From Eumeta japonica (Eukaryota; Arthropoda; Insecta; Lepidoptera; Psychidae): a stretch of DNA of 64,000 nt. The translations under genes and the position numbers were made by a program. Shown piece after piece: positions 46,901 to 61,900 of this stretch (positions are counted from its first letter, which is position 1; every line of letters starts with the position of its first letter). Location: positions 1 through 64,000 of the forward strand of contig BGZK01001395.1 of the NCBI GenBank assembly GCA_005406025.1. Reading direction: 5' to 3'. Under the pieces are notes generated by a model, which did not search any database, had not been told where the DNA came from, and saw only the letters and a program-made list of their open reading frames with translations.

Positions 46901-49900
46901 TTTCGTAGGTTTTTTATTATAGAGTACAATAATGTTTCTCAAACATAAATTATTATAAAGCATACATTAAAACATTTAGGTCAAACAGTCAGATAAATGT
47001 TCTTATACAAATGATTTTGTACCTAGCCAAAATGGTATACGATATTATTTTGTTTATGAATCACATCCTGAATATTTGTATAGAATAAAGAACGAATCGG
47101 CTTTTATATAAAATAAAAGCTAAAAATAATAGATAACAATAGGTTTGACTTAAACTTGTCAATTTTGTGGCAACTAATAACACAAAGTTGAGGTGTAATT
47201 TATAAGACATGTACACTCCATTGTAATTTCTAATTCGTTGGTATTTGTAAGTGCTGGAGTTGACAACTTATTCGGGGTGGATAGAAAATACACACTAACA
47301 AATATTCAAGACAATAGTGTGACTTTAAAGACTAAGAAGTACCGTCTTTTTGATACGACTATGTTTTATGGGTTTTTATATCATTAAAAATAAGTAATGT
47401 ATGCTTGTCATTGGTTAACGTGTAATATAATTTGTATCACAATTAATGACAGTCTTATGCTAATATGTAAATGCTTACGTTTATTCGGCACTTCATCCAG
47501 AGGGTTGATGTAGCGCGGACGGTAGGCCTTGATGAGGTCCAGGGCCGAAGGCAGCTCGCCACTCAGCGCTTGGTTGATGAGACTGAATGATGATGAGCCC
47601 TCGAAAGACGGTGTGCTTCCGAAGTTACCGAAGAAATCAGTCAGTTGTGGCTGTGTGAAAATTAGAAATTTTCAGGTGTGACGGAAAATAATAATTTTCA
47701 GCTTTAAGGTAAAATGGATTTTTCAAATTTATCGGATGGTTTCTTATAAAAAATTGGAATATCTTTAATTAATAAGAAAATAAAGGAGTTGCATTAATAT
47801 TGTTAAAACATCCTAAATAGAATGCGTGCATGTTGAAGCGAACGAGCATATTCATTACTAGAGTAATAGTTATTTATAGTGATTGAATACGAGGATAGGT
47901 AGTTTAATCAAATAATAACGAAACAAATTTAAATTATTCCAAAATATATAAGCAATATTCTAAAAAAAATAAAGAATAACGAAAAAAAAGTAGCCTGTTA
48001 TCTTGCTTTCAACTTCCATTTCTGTATTGAGTCTATATTAATTAAATTAAATTTCTTAATTCTCTATATAAATTACAGATAAATGTATATATCAAATATA
48101 CGACGTCGTTTGCAACTCAAAGCTCACCATAGCCAGGCCGTACAGCGAGGGCATGCCTATCTCGCCGAGCTTTTGCCGCGCGCCCTGCAGCAGCGACGTC
48201 ACGGCGGCCGCGAGCTTCTCGAAAATAACGCGCAGCTCGGCGGCGTCGTCCACTTTCACTTGCCTCAGTTTCTGCGAAATTCGTTCGATAGATTCAGACG
48301 CCTTCTCCAATCTAACTATTGCATCGAAATCGGCCCGGAAGGGAAAATCTCCTAGAAATATATATTCAGCAGCGGACTAGCGTGTATTGCGTTTCGACCA
48401 AGAAGAACGATTGAGGTTATATTTATTCAAAGATCCGTCCCATGTGCATTGTTAAAAATTGATTCTCTGTCAACGGTTCGCTTCAAACTCTCATTTGCAA
48501 TAGTTAACTGCTAACTGTTAAAATTCAAAACTGAACATGTAAAAAAAATCGGTAATCTTGTATATACTGGTATTTGTGATAAACGGCCAATTGTGAAGTT
48601 AAAACAACGGATTTTGACCTATTTAGTTTTTAACTTTAACAGTTAATCATTTCAAATAAGAGTCTGAAACACACCGCTGTATAAGTAATTAAGGGAACCC
48701 ATGAAAAATTAGATTGTTGACTTGTTATAGTATTATTAGTAAGCGAACGCTGATTAACGTACCTTCTGGACGTATTCGTACATGGCGCCCGCAAATTGCT
48801 TGGTCTCCGCGTTGGGTAGGATGGTGTAGATCTTTTCGTGGATGGATTTCATGAGGGTCAGCACCTGTTCCATCACGCCAAGCTCTTCGAACTGATACCG
48901 AGAGCATTGTCAGTTATCGTTTTGGACTCCAGAAATACAATGATAAACTTCATTTCAATGCAGACTCGAAGGACGTCGTAGGATACGAATATATGAGTGA
49001 TATATAAATTGAATCGAATTAAAGTGCCAATCCAGATATGATACATTTCTTCTTTTGTGTACGACATACTAGCGAAAAGCCTGGCTTTTTGTGAAGTCGT
49101 GATGTCGGTTGCATAATGCAGTATTTTATGTATAAAATATGTGCCATAATGGTAACAACTTTTACGGTCGTAATGGGATAAAAATAAGTTTTGATGAATG
49201 TAGATATTTTTTATGCAGTTTTTTATAAATATTGACACAATAGTTATTTAATATGTAACAAAAAAAAATAAGGTAACGATCAATTTGTTTTACTTTAAGC
49301 GTTATCTGATATTAAATTTTTCATTTTGCATTCCGTTTAGCTGTTGACGAGTGATATTTTTTAATAATTTTAAATCTATCATTCAGATATTCTAATTCTA
49401 GAATAAAAAGGGAAAAACCTTTCGTTGTTTTTTATAATTTCATGTGTTCGTTATAATAAAAATTGTAAATAAAATTTAAGTTTGTAATGATAATATTTAT
49501 AAATAATAAATAAACCACGAAATTTAATATTTGTAACGAACATAATTTTATGTTTAAAAAATGTAGTAGGTATACTTCGTTAATAACATTGATTGAACCG
49601 CTTAAATCAGATCATAAATCAGTTCGTTGAAAGTTCAACAGACAGCCACGTTGTATAATTCTATTGATATACCTACGCATGGTGTTTGGAAAAAATATAT
49701 AATACTATTATATTATTCGAAATTTTTCATAAAAGTAATTACACGTAATATATCAAGGGCTTGAAATAGGATAATAAATTTAAATTAAAAAAAAATAACT
49801 CAACAATTATTTTTTTAATACGTGCGAAAATATAAACAATGTCCCTTTAGTATTAGAATTCCTTTCTCTCGTCCCAATTAAAATTGACACGAACGAGTTT

Positions 49901-52900
49901 ACCTACATCATTGATCATTTTCCAGCGACTTAAAAAAATCACCAATAAAATCGTATTTATATTATTAAAGTATAACCCGCATCAAATATACAGAATAATA
50001 TTGAAAAGGAAACAGCATAATTAGCTTGAAAACGCCTCCAACCTTTTTGGAACGAGGGCGAGTTATTTCGCTTTTGTGAAATAAATGTGTCAGTTGCACG
50101 CAATATTGTACATATGGATGTAACTTAATTTAACAATGAATTTATTCAATTGTAATTCCGTGCTGTATCATGTATTCTCGAATTTCTAGTAGTTAGCAAA
50201 TTTAGTTTTTGTACTTTCCATGAGTTTTCAATTTGGCGTCCCTTTTAAAGAAATTTAAAATTTTTTGTTTGCTTTCAATGATACATCCCAAAATGAAAAC
50301 TCATTTCAAATCATTGAAATCGGGCCGATAATCAAATTTGTGCCAAGTTTTTTCTGTATATTTAAAATGAGTATGATTTTGAAGGTTTCCGATCTCGGCA
50401 AACAGACGGAGTCGTAGCGATCTTATAAGTGTAAGTATAAAATACTAGTGAATAATGAGTGTTTTGTACCAGATATTTTAATAACTTTGTCAATATTTAC
50501 CTTGTCTTTGATTGTCTGTATGATAGGCAGGTCCTTGATCTGCTGAGTGATGTTCACCAAGGCTTCGGTAACTGTCTTCCTTAATTCTTTAAGATGGGTG
50601 ACCAGTAGCCGGGTCAAGTCTGTTGAAAAAATTAAAACCGCCTTTAAAAAAAGAAGTTCTGTATCGTCTACCGTTTTGGTGATTTCTTCAAAAATGTTTT
50701 CGAAACAATGTCAAATTTAATTTTTCGTTTAATGATATTGCATTATTATTGACAAGCGGTGTCATAATTACCAACGACTTTAGAGAAAAAAAAGCTTTGA
50801 GAATGCTCAATTTATAACTCGATTGTTATTATTTTTTTTTTAATTTAATTTTTAATTTATACACTTACTATGAATATTGGGGAAGTGATTTTCAATAAAT
50901 CCCTAGAATGTAATTAAAATATTAAATCGAAAAAGATTTTTTTTGTTATGTGTCAAGAATGATTTTCCTTTATTAACACACAAACAAAACGATTTTGCAA
51001 CGTCTAATTGTTAATTGATAAATTTAACGAAGCTTCCTTTTTGGCGTTGGGTTTAGGGTTGTTAACGATGGCGTACGGAATCCTGAATAAATTATATAAA
51101 GATTTTTATTTAATTTATAACTTGTATTTATAAGGTATTTCAAAATTATACTCATATTTTTTTATTTATTCATGAGTCAGCTTTGAATTTGAACAGCTAA
51201 AAGAGGACTGCAATGAACAGGGGATTCCCCTTGCATAGTGGGAATCATAATTATGTCATTTTGAACCTTTTGCTGTGTTCAATAGCAGTGAAAATCGAAT
51301 GTACAGTTTATAGAGGCTCGCCTTTGAATATTTCGGTGAATGTGTTAGTGAGCTCTTGTAGCTCGGCCTTGTGCTTGTCTATGAAGTTGGAGACGAGGGC
51401 GGTGAAGTGCGCAACCAGGTCGAGCAGCCCTTCCATATATTCCTTCAATATTGCCGATATGTTCTCGTACAGCTGGTTGATTTGCGGCGCCAACTGAGCA
51501 AAATGAAGAAATAATGTATTTTCGTCACTACTGTTTTTATTTTGAGATAAGAAATAAATCTTTATTTCAACTTCTGGTTAAACAATAAATAATTTTCCCG
51601 TAATAATGATTTATTTGAAAAACGTTGCGTTAATTAAATTCTAATCGACCAACGTAATTGCAAAAAATTACCTACTATTTATTTACTACTAATTTACCTT
51701 ACAAAATTATAAATTACAGAAAATGGAAAAAAAAATGTATAAATATTATTTTCTGAATTATCTACCTGTGTTTCGTACAACTCGCTTATCTTCTTGGCGT
51801 TTTCTTGCATAGCGTTGTTAATCTGGGTCACGAGTTTGTCCGCCACTTCATAAACTTCCACCACCAGCGTTCCGATGTATTGGATAACGCTTTTCCTGTC
51901 AAATACAGTTTCATAGATTGAGTCAATTTTTATCATAGACATTAACGAAAAACGAAATCCATGCGAATCAACTCACAGCAGCTTGTCTATTTCCTGGAAT
52001 GTCTTGTCGTCGGCCAGCTCTCTCTTGATATGTTCCATCTCCGTCTTGTAAGAGTTCTGCAGCTGATTGGCGAGTTGTCCAGCTTTCTCCACCGTCCTGC
52101 GGTACTCCTCGCTCGCTTTCGAGCCGAGCTGCGAAACGCGTTCCTTGAGATTGTCCAGATCCTTCATCAGGGCCGCCTTTCAAAGAACATAAGATGATTT
52201 TCTGATTTTTAATTACTTATAAAATTGCCTATAAATGTAATATTTGTAAATATTACTGGTATCTATTTTAGATAGGTAGGTAGCTCTACTTCTGACAATT
52301 ACGTTTTTTTTTTTTTCATTTTTATGATGAAAATCAAATGATAAAATTCATGAACCCGATTGTTTACATGCAAATAGTTTAGAAAAGACGTGTAATTCGT
52401 TTATATCAAATGTATAAATAGTTAAGGTATAAAAGATAACATTTTAGATTTGGCTTTTCTTTTAGATTGCGTTTCTTCTGCTTCATATTTATAATAAAAT
52501 GTATCTGATACTTAAAATTCCTTATTTATTCACATTGTTCTCCGCGTCCGTAAAATAAAAATTAATCGCGCGTAGTACAATATTCAATAGATGTATAGTA
52601 ATTATAATTAAAAATTCCCTTTAATGATTACAATACACCCCCTGTTAGCCTATACAAAAAATGTTGTGAAAAATCTAATAATCTTACTAACCACAAAGTA
52701 GTCGAAGTTGTCCTTGGACCCGCCATAATCTGATTTGACCAGGTTGTCCTGTAGGTAGAACGCTCCATGAGCGATGTTCTTCTTCTCGCCAGGTAGAACG
52801 ATGTCTGCGGTTAGGTCTACTCGTTTCTCGGGATCAATGGTACCGACGATGGAGAGTTTACGTTGGGTGTCTTCTGTGGAATGCAGTTTTTTGATATATG

Positions 52901-55900
52901 AATATATAATCTTACATTATATACTTATAAATATGGTGATTGTATTAACCTATATCTTTTCGTTTTTGAAGTAATAACAGGTTGCAGTTAAGTAGAAACA
53001 AAAATGAAATGATTTTACTTATTAAAATAGATAAAAAATCAAAACAGACACATCCTTGTCATGTAAAAATTATATTTTGATTATAAATACGAAAACGTAT
53101 TTTACATTTTTTTTTTATGCAAAATGTCTTTATACGCGCGTCAGCCTGGGGAGTATTAGTGGCTGACGCGTGCTCATCGCTAAGGGTAACGTTACACAAG
53201 CGATATTGATATATATTAACATATAAGTATGTTGTACAGGAGAAACGTGCGAATGAGAAAGCAAAAAAAATTGAATATTTGTGTTTATATTGATTTTCAT
53301 GAATAAATTAATTAAATTTTTAAAGAAATATTTGTTTTCTTACTTAAATATTCCATTTTTACTTTATGTTTTATTTTCATTACAAAAAAAAATGTGCATA
53401 TAATTTATATAGAGTAGCTTCGATGTTTTACATTTGCCAGGCGTCCCGCGACGGATTCATTTTGACATAGAGAAAATATCAGTCCATTCTTTTATTGACG
53501 TGATAATGTCTTATAAATCGTTGAACGCCGGCTGTACGCACGAAAAAAACATGACTCATTGTCGCGTTCCGCCTGAGCCGAGCGTGCGAGCGAGAGCGCG
53601 GAACAATAGAGAGGCACGATCGGCTTAAGCGTTCGCTTTGTGACGCATCTATCTCTATAGTGTATAATTTAAGTAGAGAATTTTTTGAATTAACAAGTGC
53701 AAATAAATGTTAATTTATCAAAACATTGTCATTTTCAATAACGCCTTTTTTGTATTATACAAAATAATGATCATTCGGTGATAATAATTCACTTCAATTC
53801 ATAAAAGAATGCAATTTTTTATCGATGTTTTCATATGACATTGTCACGTAAGATTATCGTCCGTAAACCGACTTTACAGACAACCAATTTTTTTTAACTT
53901 GATATTTTAAACAACTTCAAGAGACCATAGATTTGAGTATTTCACATTAATTTTAATTTTATACTTGCACGATGATAAAAAGGATTTACGACAGACACAG
54001 CCGGACAACGAACTGATCCTATAAGGGTTCATTTTAAGGTTCCAAACCCTAAAACTCGACAGACTTACCGCTGTAGCTGGTGGTGAACTCGTAGTACTTG
54101 TAGCCTCTCGCCACCGCATACACTTGTACCGGTTTCCCCTGCATGATGCTGAATTTCAGCTTGCCCTCCTGAAGGTCGTCATTGACAGTGCCCTCGGCAT
54201 CCACTTCGATGCACTTCACCAGAGGCGTGTCCATCTGGAGATGGGGATTTACAAATTTAGTATGATTGAGATTAGCACAGTCTTTAGTTAAGGCTAGGTC
54301 ACCGTATCAGAAATTTAGTTTATTTTATTATTCGTAATAATATAATAATAAATATTTTATATATTAGGTTTTAAAAAGATTCAGGGAACTAATTTGTAAA
54401 GATCTTTTTTGTTTTCTAACAATTAATATATATCCAACATATTTATTTATAAAGAAGGTACAATACATAATTAATTGATTCTAGAAAGTAAAACGAAAAG
54501 TATATACCTTTATGAAGTATTAACCTACCATGAGTTTGAAAGTGCGCGGGCTGACCTCCATGAGGAATTTCGATGAACGTTCCTAGAAAAGGTTATTTCA
54601 ATTACATTCAATGTGGAAAGTAAAAAAATAATAAATGTAAGAATAAATAAAAAAAAATGCTATTATTAGAGAAAAAAAAGGGTAAAAACACATTGATTGA
54701 ACAATATGACAGCAAGACTCACGTGGCCGAAGTGCGGGTGTGAGAAACTGCTGACGCCTTCGATCTTGAAGTTGTCCGCTGAAGACTGCCTGAGGTAGCC
54801 GCCGAACTTCAATACCGCCTCCTGGACGAAGAAAGAATTTAACAACTGGATAATCCCATCGAAACTTCTTGATAATGTGATGGAATCCATTTATATTGAC
54901 TCGATATTATTTTAGAACCGGCGGTACATAAAAGAAAATCGTCTGTTAAATGACTAATTTAAATGTCATACTGGTATTGATATTAAAAACATACTAGTTG
55001 AATGAAATAGGAATATGATGAGCTTTTATAAGTATGAATGAGCCCACAGGAATTACTTTATAATTAAATATAAAAAAATCACTACTAAATTTATAATAAC
55101 TTAAACAAAACAAAAACAATATTTCTATGTCCTAACATTAGTTAAAAACTACTGAGCATGTCGGTATAAGACTTTGACTATTCAATGCGGAATCGTTTAT
55201 AAATGGTTTTGGGTTATATATTTGTTCAATTTTATGCTAATTGTTCAATTTCAATTGTTCAATTGATTTTTGAAAATTTAATTTTATAACCTTGAACCTT
55301 TGAAAATTTAAAATCCAGCAAAACGAGAGGGTGAACGCTATCGTCATATAAAATTTAAACTTGTCTATTCAGAGATTTTTATTTTTTTTTAATGTACGTA
55401 CGTGCATGTAATCTTTCAACAGACAAGGGGATCAATGATTAGCAATGCGTTAATCCCATAATTACCCTGCCAAGTCTAGGATGACTGAAGCCGATCTCCG
55501 CCGTGGCGGTCTTTTCGTTAGCGGACCCGGTGACGTCCAACAGACCCCTGATAGAGGTCTTCTGATGGGGCTTGTTCTTGTCCATGTACAAGCAGATCTC
55601 TCCTTTGATCGGGAAAGGCAAAGCTTTGTCGCCTCTGTAGTTGACAACGGATTCCAGAGCTATCTCTCTATGCGGCAGTGTGATGGTGATGCCGGCGGGT
55701 AGTTCTGTTGAATGAACAACGAGGCTATGTAAGAAAATAACTTTTGGAATTGAAAAGGCACCTCAAATATATGTCACAAACCAAAGAACAGCCTTCATAC
55801 ATGAACTTTTATAATAAGCATCATCGATTTTGGATTTTTTTATTTGATATTTAACGCAAAAACCTTATTATAAAAAAACCACACGCATTTACTTAAAAAT

Positions 55901-58900
55901 ACATTTTATCACGGAATCAAATTCGACATTGAATTATCAGTTTATCAAGAATGATATTTCTGGTGGACATTTTTATATATGCCTTATTTAAAGCATTAAA
56001 TTACTTCATCTACTATTACAATAAGTGATATTAGTTTCATTAATAGTAAACGTAAATTAAACAATTAATATGCAAAAACTTCTGTAATACATAAGATTAC
56101 TTTTAGAATTTGTATCGGTTCGTATTTACCGAAAACGGCAAAACCTATTGATTGAGATTCGAAAAGTGTCTGCCACTCACGATTGTCTTTGGGAGTGGAG
56201 TACACGCGCAAATGGTATTTCTTGTTCTCTTTGTTGAGGTAGACGTCCAGCGTGTACTGGGGCAGCTTACGGTCCGACACCTCGCTCAGCATCTGGAGTC
56301 CGAATTCAGGTGCGAAACCGAGCTTGCGAAGATCCAGGACTACGTTCACGTTGTGCTGGAACACGCCTGCGCCTGTTGGATAATCGGGGGCTCTTCAAAT
56401 GGTCGCCTCGTTTCAGTTGCTTTTTTACAGTTAAATGACTGCTGTATTACTTTTAGATCCTTAATAATTTTAACCTTCAATCACTTACGTAGTGGCATCT
56501 CTAAAATAGGATTGTATTGTTTTCTAGAGTTTCCTTGTTGAGGGCAAAAGATATGTAACTCTAATATACGTTTGTAGTGTCTGTATGTCGCAGCTTTTCT
56601 ACTTCGCTGTAGATAGTTTAAATATCCTACAATGAAATCCTTTCTCAATGAAAATAAAAAGTACAGATATTTTGTTCAGAAAGGCAAAACTACTGTGTGG
56701 AATAGACCTTTAGAAATAAACTAAAAGATTTTAAATATTTTTTTTCTCAGTTATATATTTCGCGATTTATTAGGACGAAATTTGTTAATCTTACTACTTT
56801 ATTATTATTACTTTACGTAAATGTGTAAATCTACAATATCTACTTACTATTCAAACATTTGTAACGATATTGTTGTAGATTAAGTACTTATTGTAAATCG
56901 ATAAAGAGTGATGTGATATCTGTTTCATTGACGATTGTAAATCGGTATAAAGGAGTTAGAATTCTTCTTGATTGCTTTCTACCTCTATACGTTCTTACAG
57001 TTCTCAAACTTTGTAGTTGAAATTGTAGATTGGTGGGCGATTAATCAAGGCGAACTATACCTATATAGAACATAAAAGGGTAGCGCAATATAATATTTGC
57101 CTTTAATTTGTGTGCCTAAGATACGTTTGTATATTGATTATATATATACATATACTGTAATTGTAATAAATTTTAAATTTGTCGTTCATTACAGTACGTG
57201 ACCCATTCGGATATGTTTTTAAGGTAAACTCACTCGGTGTGTTGATCTTAGAGTTGAGCTCTGCGTGCGCGCATTGCTTCTTCTCTTCGCAGTACACATA
57301 GGAATATTTGTACTCGAGATTGGTGACACGGGACTCGGCGACGTAGCTGCGTTCCCCTACGGCGACGTTCATGAAGGTCTATGGGAAAAACAAAACGGCT
57401 TTGAAGTAGGATTATATTTATTTCTATATAGTGTTACAACAGTTTACTCAATCATATGGCTTGCGACAGTCCTTTTCAGAAATTTACAGCATAACTTTTT
57501 TCATTGCACGTTGAGCGATTTTAAGCTCGATGGTTAAGCTCATAATCGCTGGCCGACGGTAAGCGACCACGTCTGGCATACAAATTGTGAAAGTGATATA
57601 ATTTAATTACAAGCGGATAAAATAAATCACTATTAGCATGTCTGAAGCACAACAAATGAATTCGGAGGCATGCATATGTCTTAAAGGAACTTCTACGAGC
57701 TATATGGTAGTAAATACTAATGGAGGTATATACCTCAACACCCTGTTCGTGTCCTTCTGTAAGAGTGTCGCGGATGTATTTGAAAGTAGCGGATTTCTGT
57801 TCTTCTTTTAGTCTGACTGTCCCGGAGCCCTCTATGATCGTCTTAGATCCTTCTTGCTTGCTGATGAACGATGTGCTGTTCGGGAGAGTGTCAAGATGTA
57901 AATACCAACATAATATTTTTTTTGGGAGAAGATATTTTTTATTCGTTTAAATTTTTCATCCCCCTATCCCAATTCACTTACAAATATATAACAATACAAA
58001 GGTGATTATATTCAATCTGATATGGTACGCGTTGCGCTGATATAGACAATCACATTATTGATATAAAATCTATTACCTTCCACTAAGTAGGTTGACGTTG
58101 TTGTTTTTGGCGTTGAATTCCAAGCGTTTGCCACTTCCCGTATCCTTGCTGACGATTTCCGTGTAGTAATTCTTCAGACCGAGTTTTTCAGAGTTGGCGT
58201 GCACTTTGAAAGCGATATTGTCCTTCTGTATGATGCCCTCTGCATTCAGATCCATGCTCAAGTCCTTGATGTTCTCCAACTTCAACTCAACTTTACCTTG
58301 GTTAGAACTCATGTTGTTACCTTTCATGTAAACTCTGAAATGCATGAGAAATGCACATTATATACGCAAGTACCTACATTACCTGAAATACTGTCATCGG
58401 CATAAAATTAGGTTTAATATAGACGAAAATTAGAATTCAAGTAAAACGTTATCAAGAACTAATAAAATCAGTTTGAATAGAAATAGAGACAATTATTTAA
58501 CGTTTTACCTTAGTACACAGTATTGATAGGCCAAATTCATGAATACATTAAAGGGTACTAATATATTTATTTAAATATAAAATAATTTGGGCAACTTTTA
58601 AAATCAATTTTGTTACCTGCTCGTTTTTTTTTGGATTCTGGGTAGTTCACTTTAATCTCCAATACAGGGTTAGCCTTAGAAAAGACTATCAAATAGTCAC
58701 CCTTGTAAACTTTTCCGTCGGCGTCGACGATGAGGTTGCTATTGTAAGTGTCGTGATTCGGCCTCTAAAAAATTATGACCGAAGTTAGAATATTTATTTG
58801 AATATTTTTGTTGTTCATGGTATCGATCTCGTTTATTTTTCTTTAAATATCTCAAAGATCATACGTGAGCGATATGTTTAATGGGTACTGTTCAAATATT

Positions 58901-61900
58901 AATAAGGGTATCTTAAGCAATTTCTCATGAAATAGCAATTATTTTTATTCTGGAGGAGAAAGCGGTGCCATTTCAAATGGGCACTACTGTGTGAGTGATT
59001 AAGATCTCAACTATTGAGTTCTTTGACAGTTTTGTATTTCCTTGGAAGTGATACCTAATAAATAGAATAAGCGATGGCAGGCTTGCCTAACTATTGGCTA
59101 GTAATAGACACGCACCGATAGCTACTCAGAATAAAATAACGTAAATGCAATATGAAAAAATGTTTATGCTTTGAATAAGTAGGCATTATAAAAGTGGAGA
59201 TAATTTGAAAACCGCCACGTTTCTCACCTTCGAGTTAAAGCTTACGTCTAACTTCTTCAGTCTCTCAGCTTGGGGCGCGTTGGCGTTGATGTGAAGGGTG
59301 TATTCCTGGGTCGATGTTTTGGCCCCTTCCACATTTATAGAAGCGGATTTGCCTCTTCCGTAATTCGATTTGATCGCTACTGCGCCAGATTTGTCGTCGC
59401 CTGTTAGAATATAACGTATTCTCGTCTAAGTTTAGCATCCTTCAACTAATATTAATACGCTTTGTCGTGTCCGGCGTCAAGTTATGCACGACTCAACTTA
59501 CATTTGGCATTTTATAGTTATAAAATGCCAAATCTAAATAGATTTTCGTTGTTAGGCAACCGTTTATAAACTTGCCTTTTAAGTTTGCCTTGTACGAGGT
59601 TTCGAGGTAGAAGGGTTCCGCGTGCGGTGCCAAGTACTTCAGTTTAGATGTGCCTTCAGATTTACCAATTTTTCCGCTAGCATCGACTCTGTACTCGTCA
59701 GCGTTTATTTGCACCATCTCTTTTAAGTTGTACTACGGTTAAGAAGAAAAAGAACACTATTAAATTTAGTAATAATTTCTGATTTATACACGCGCGAGTA
59801 TTTGTGTGTTTGTTGCGTGAAGGGGTTATGTGGGGTGTGTACGTTTTGGCGATCCACTCAAGATGTGTGTGTGAACATTGTATAAATAAAAATAAATAAC
59901 TGTTATATCATTCAAGATAAATAATGCGTGACGTTTTATAGCTAAAAGTGTTAAATATCAAATGTCTGTGTCTTTAGAGGACAGTGAAATCCTATATTTC
60001 TTACCTCAAATCCTACATCTTTGTTTTCGGAATACAAGTACAATTCGTCTGACTTTATCTTGATGTAGTGAACTTTTTCGAAGGGCAGATTTGTTACAAG
60101 GTCGAAATACAAGTAATACCTATAACAACAATAAGTACACATTGAGAACTTTTCATACTCTTTTTACAAATCATAAAAGCAAAGCAGGCGAGTGTATTTC
60201 TCAATAAAATTGTATCTCTTTGTTTATCAGCAAATGCATATCCATGTTAATGTATAAATATATTAGTTTTGTTCGTACATATAATAATTTATGTTAAATT
60301 TTGTAACACCATTACTGTTACTATTACTAGTACTAGTTACATGACGTACTTAATTTACATTTACCATTATTAAAATTTTTGTTTGTCTGCCTTTTTGTCT
60401 GTGTGTTCTGTTATGATTAAATTACGATTAAACCGATCTTCATAAAACTTGGTACACAATTAGAAAACGTAATTGCGCAAAATGATGAAATATATTTCGT
60501 GTCTGTCTATTTATTTATCCGGTCTGATCTTCGACAGGGTCAAAATCAAATTTTGTACGGAGGTAGATTATATCTAGGAATACAACATAAGACACCTTTT
60601 AGGCAAAAAAAAATGTATATAGGTCAGAAAAATTGCAATAACCTCTAAGGCAGAACCGGAATCGGAATTGAAGGCGCTCAAGGAAGACAAATAACCCATT
60701 GTATACGTACTTTTTGTCTCCGGCGTCCAATTGGGTCTCGTCTTTGAAGTCGAGGTCAAAGGTGCAGTCGCCGCCGTAGCTGCCCTTCACCCTATACTTG
60801 TTGTTATCGTTGATTAACATTTTACCGCTGTGAGTGTATTCGTTTGAGGCGGTGATAGAAGCGGGCTTAGGGATTAAGTTACCATTAACTTCACTCTGTG
60901 AAGAAATATAAATTGGCACGTTAGTGTTACAATATTAACGATTTACAGACATACAAAAGCGGTAAGAGTTTTCAGGAAGCAGTAGTTGTTGTAACGATCA
61001 AAAATTGATGATCCGAAAGAGAATTTTTTTTTATACGTAATTAAATTTTATGAACGCGGAGAATTTTTTAACATTATTCTCTATGGAGCCCCTCTATGAC
61101 AAAAGTTACGATGATATCGAAGATGGTGTAAATAATGATAAAGTGTGTCGTGGTCCGTAACATGCAAACCTTTGCTCTTAGCGAGGCGTATAATATATTA
61201 CTATACTATAAAGGGTTTTTTTTATACAAAATAATTTTATTAATATTGAATTATAATACAGAGCGTTTTATGGTCTCAAATCTCTTTAATTACTGTGTAG
61301 GGTACTTTCCCTTAAAGATTTAAAATGTATGTTTATCTCGATCCCGGTGTCGGACTCGATACTGATCATTTTATATATGACTTATATCATTCGTAACGTC
61401 ATTCACATAGGATTTCAAAATATTTATTTATAAAAGGGGGCCTTATGAAAAATTTCTAGTTCCCAGAGCCAACCATTTCAACATCTGTATATAACATTTT
61501 ATCCTTCATTTCAACTATGGGTGTTGATTTTCAAACAACGATCAGCACTATTTTTGTAATGTAAATAATAGTTTAAATTTAAATTATGTCATTCGTAATA
61601 TTAGTTGAGATTATTTCCAATAAAACAGTGTTTCACGCATTTAACTCTCCAAGGGTATTTCTATCCAAGGGTATATTTCTGAAAATTCTATCTCAGTGTT
61701 TGCGTATTTTATAAAAAAAAATATCATGCAAAAATTCAAGTTTTTACATCCAGTGCTTTGGACATCTATGTAACATTTCATCCTCTAGTTAATCTCCTTA
61801 AAAGTTTGTTTTCATAGAATCATACGTAATTTTAGTACTTTCGATTTTGCATGCATTATATTTCCATCGATTTCGTTCCCTCAACGGTTGAATATAAATT

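Noticed and set aside
48345..48376. Apparent one-base deletion in apoLp exon v
   Set aside because: It appeared only when splicing at TTTCTAG (48352-48353). Using CGCTAG 25 bases upstream gives an in-phase, protein-like start 'SAAEYIFLGDFPF'.
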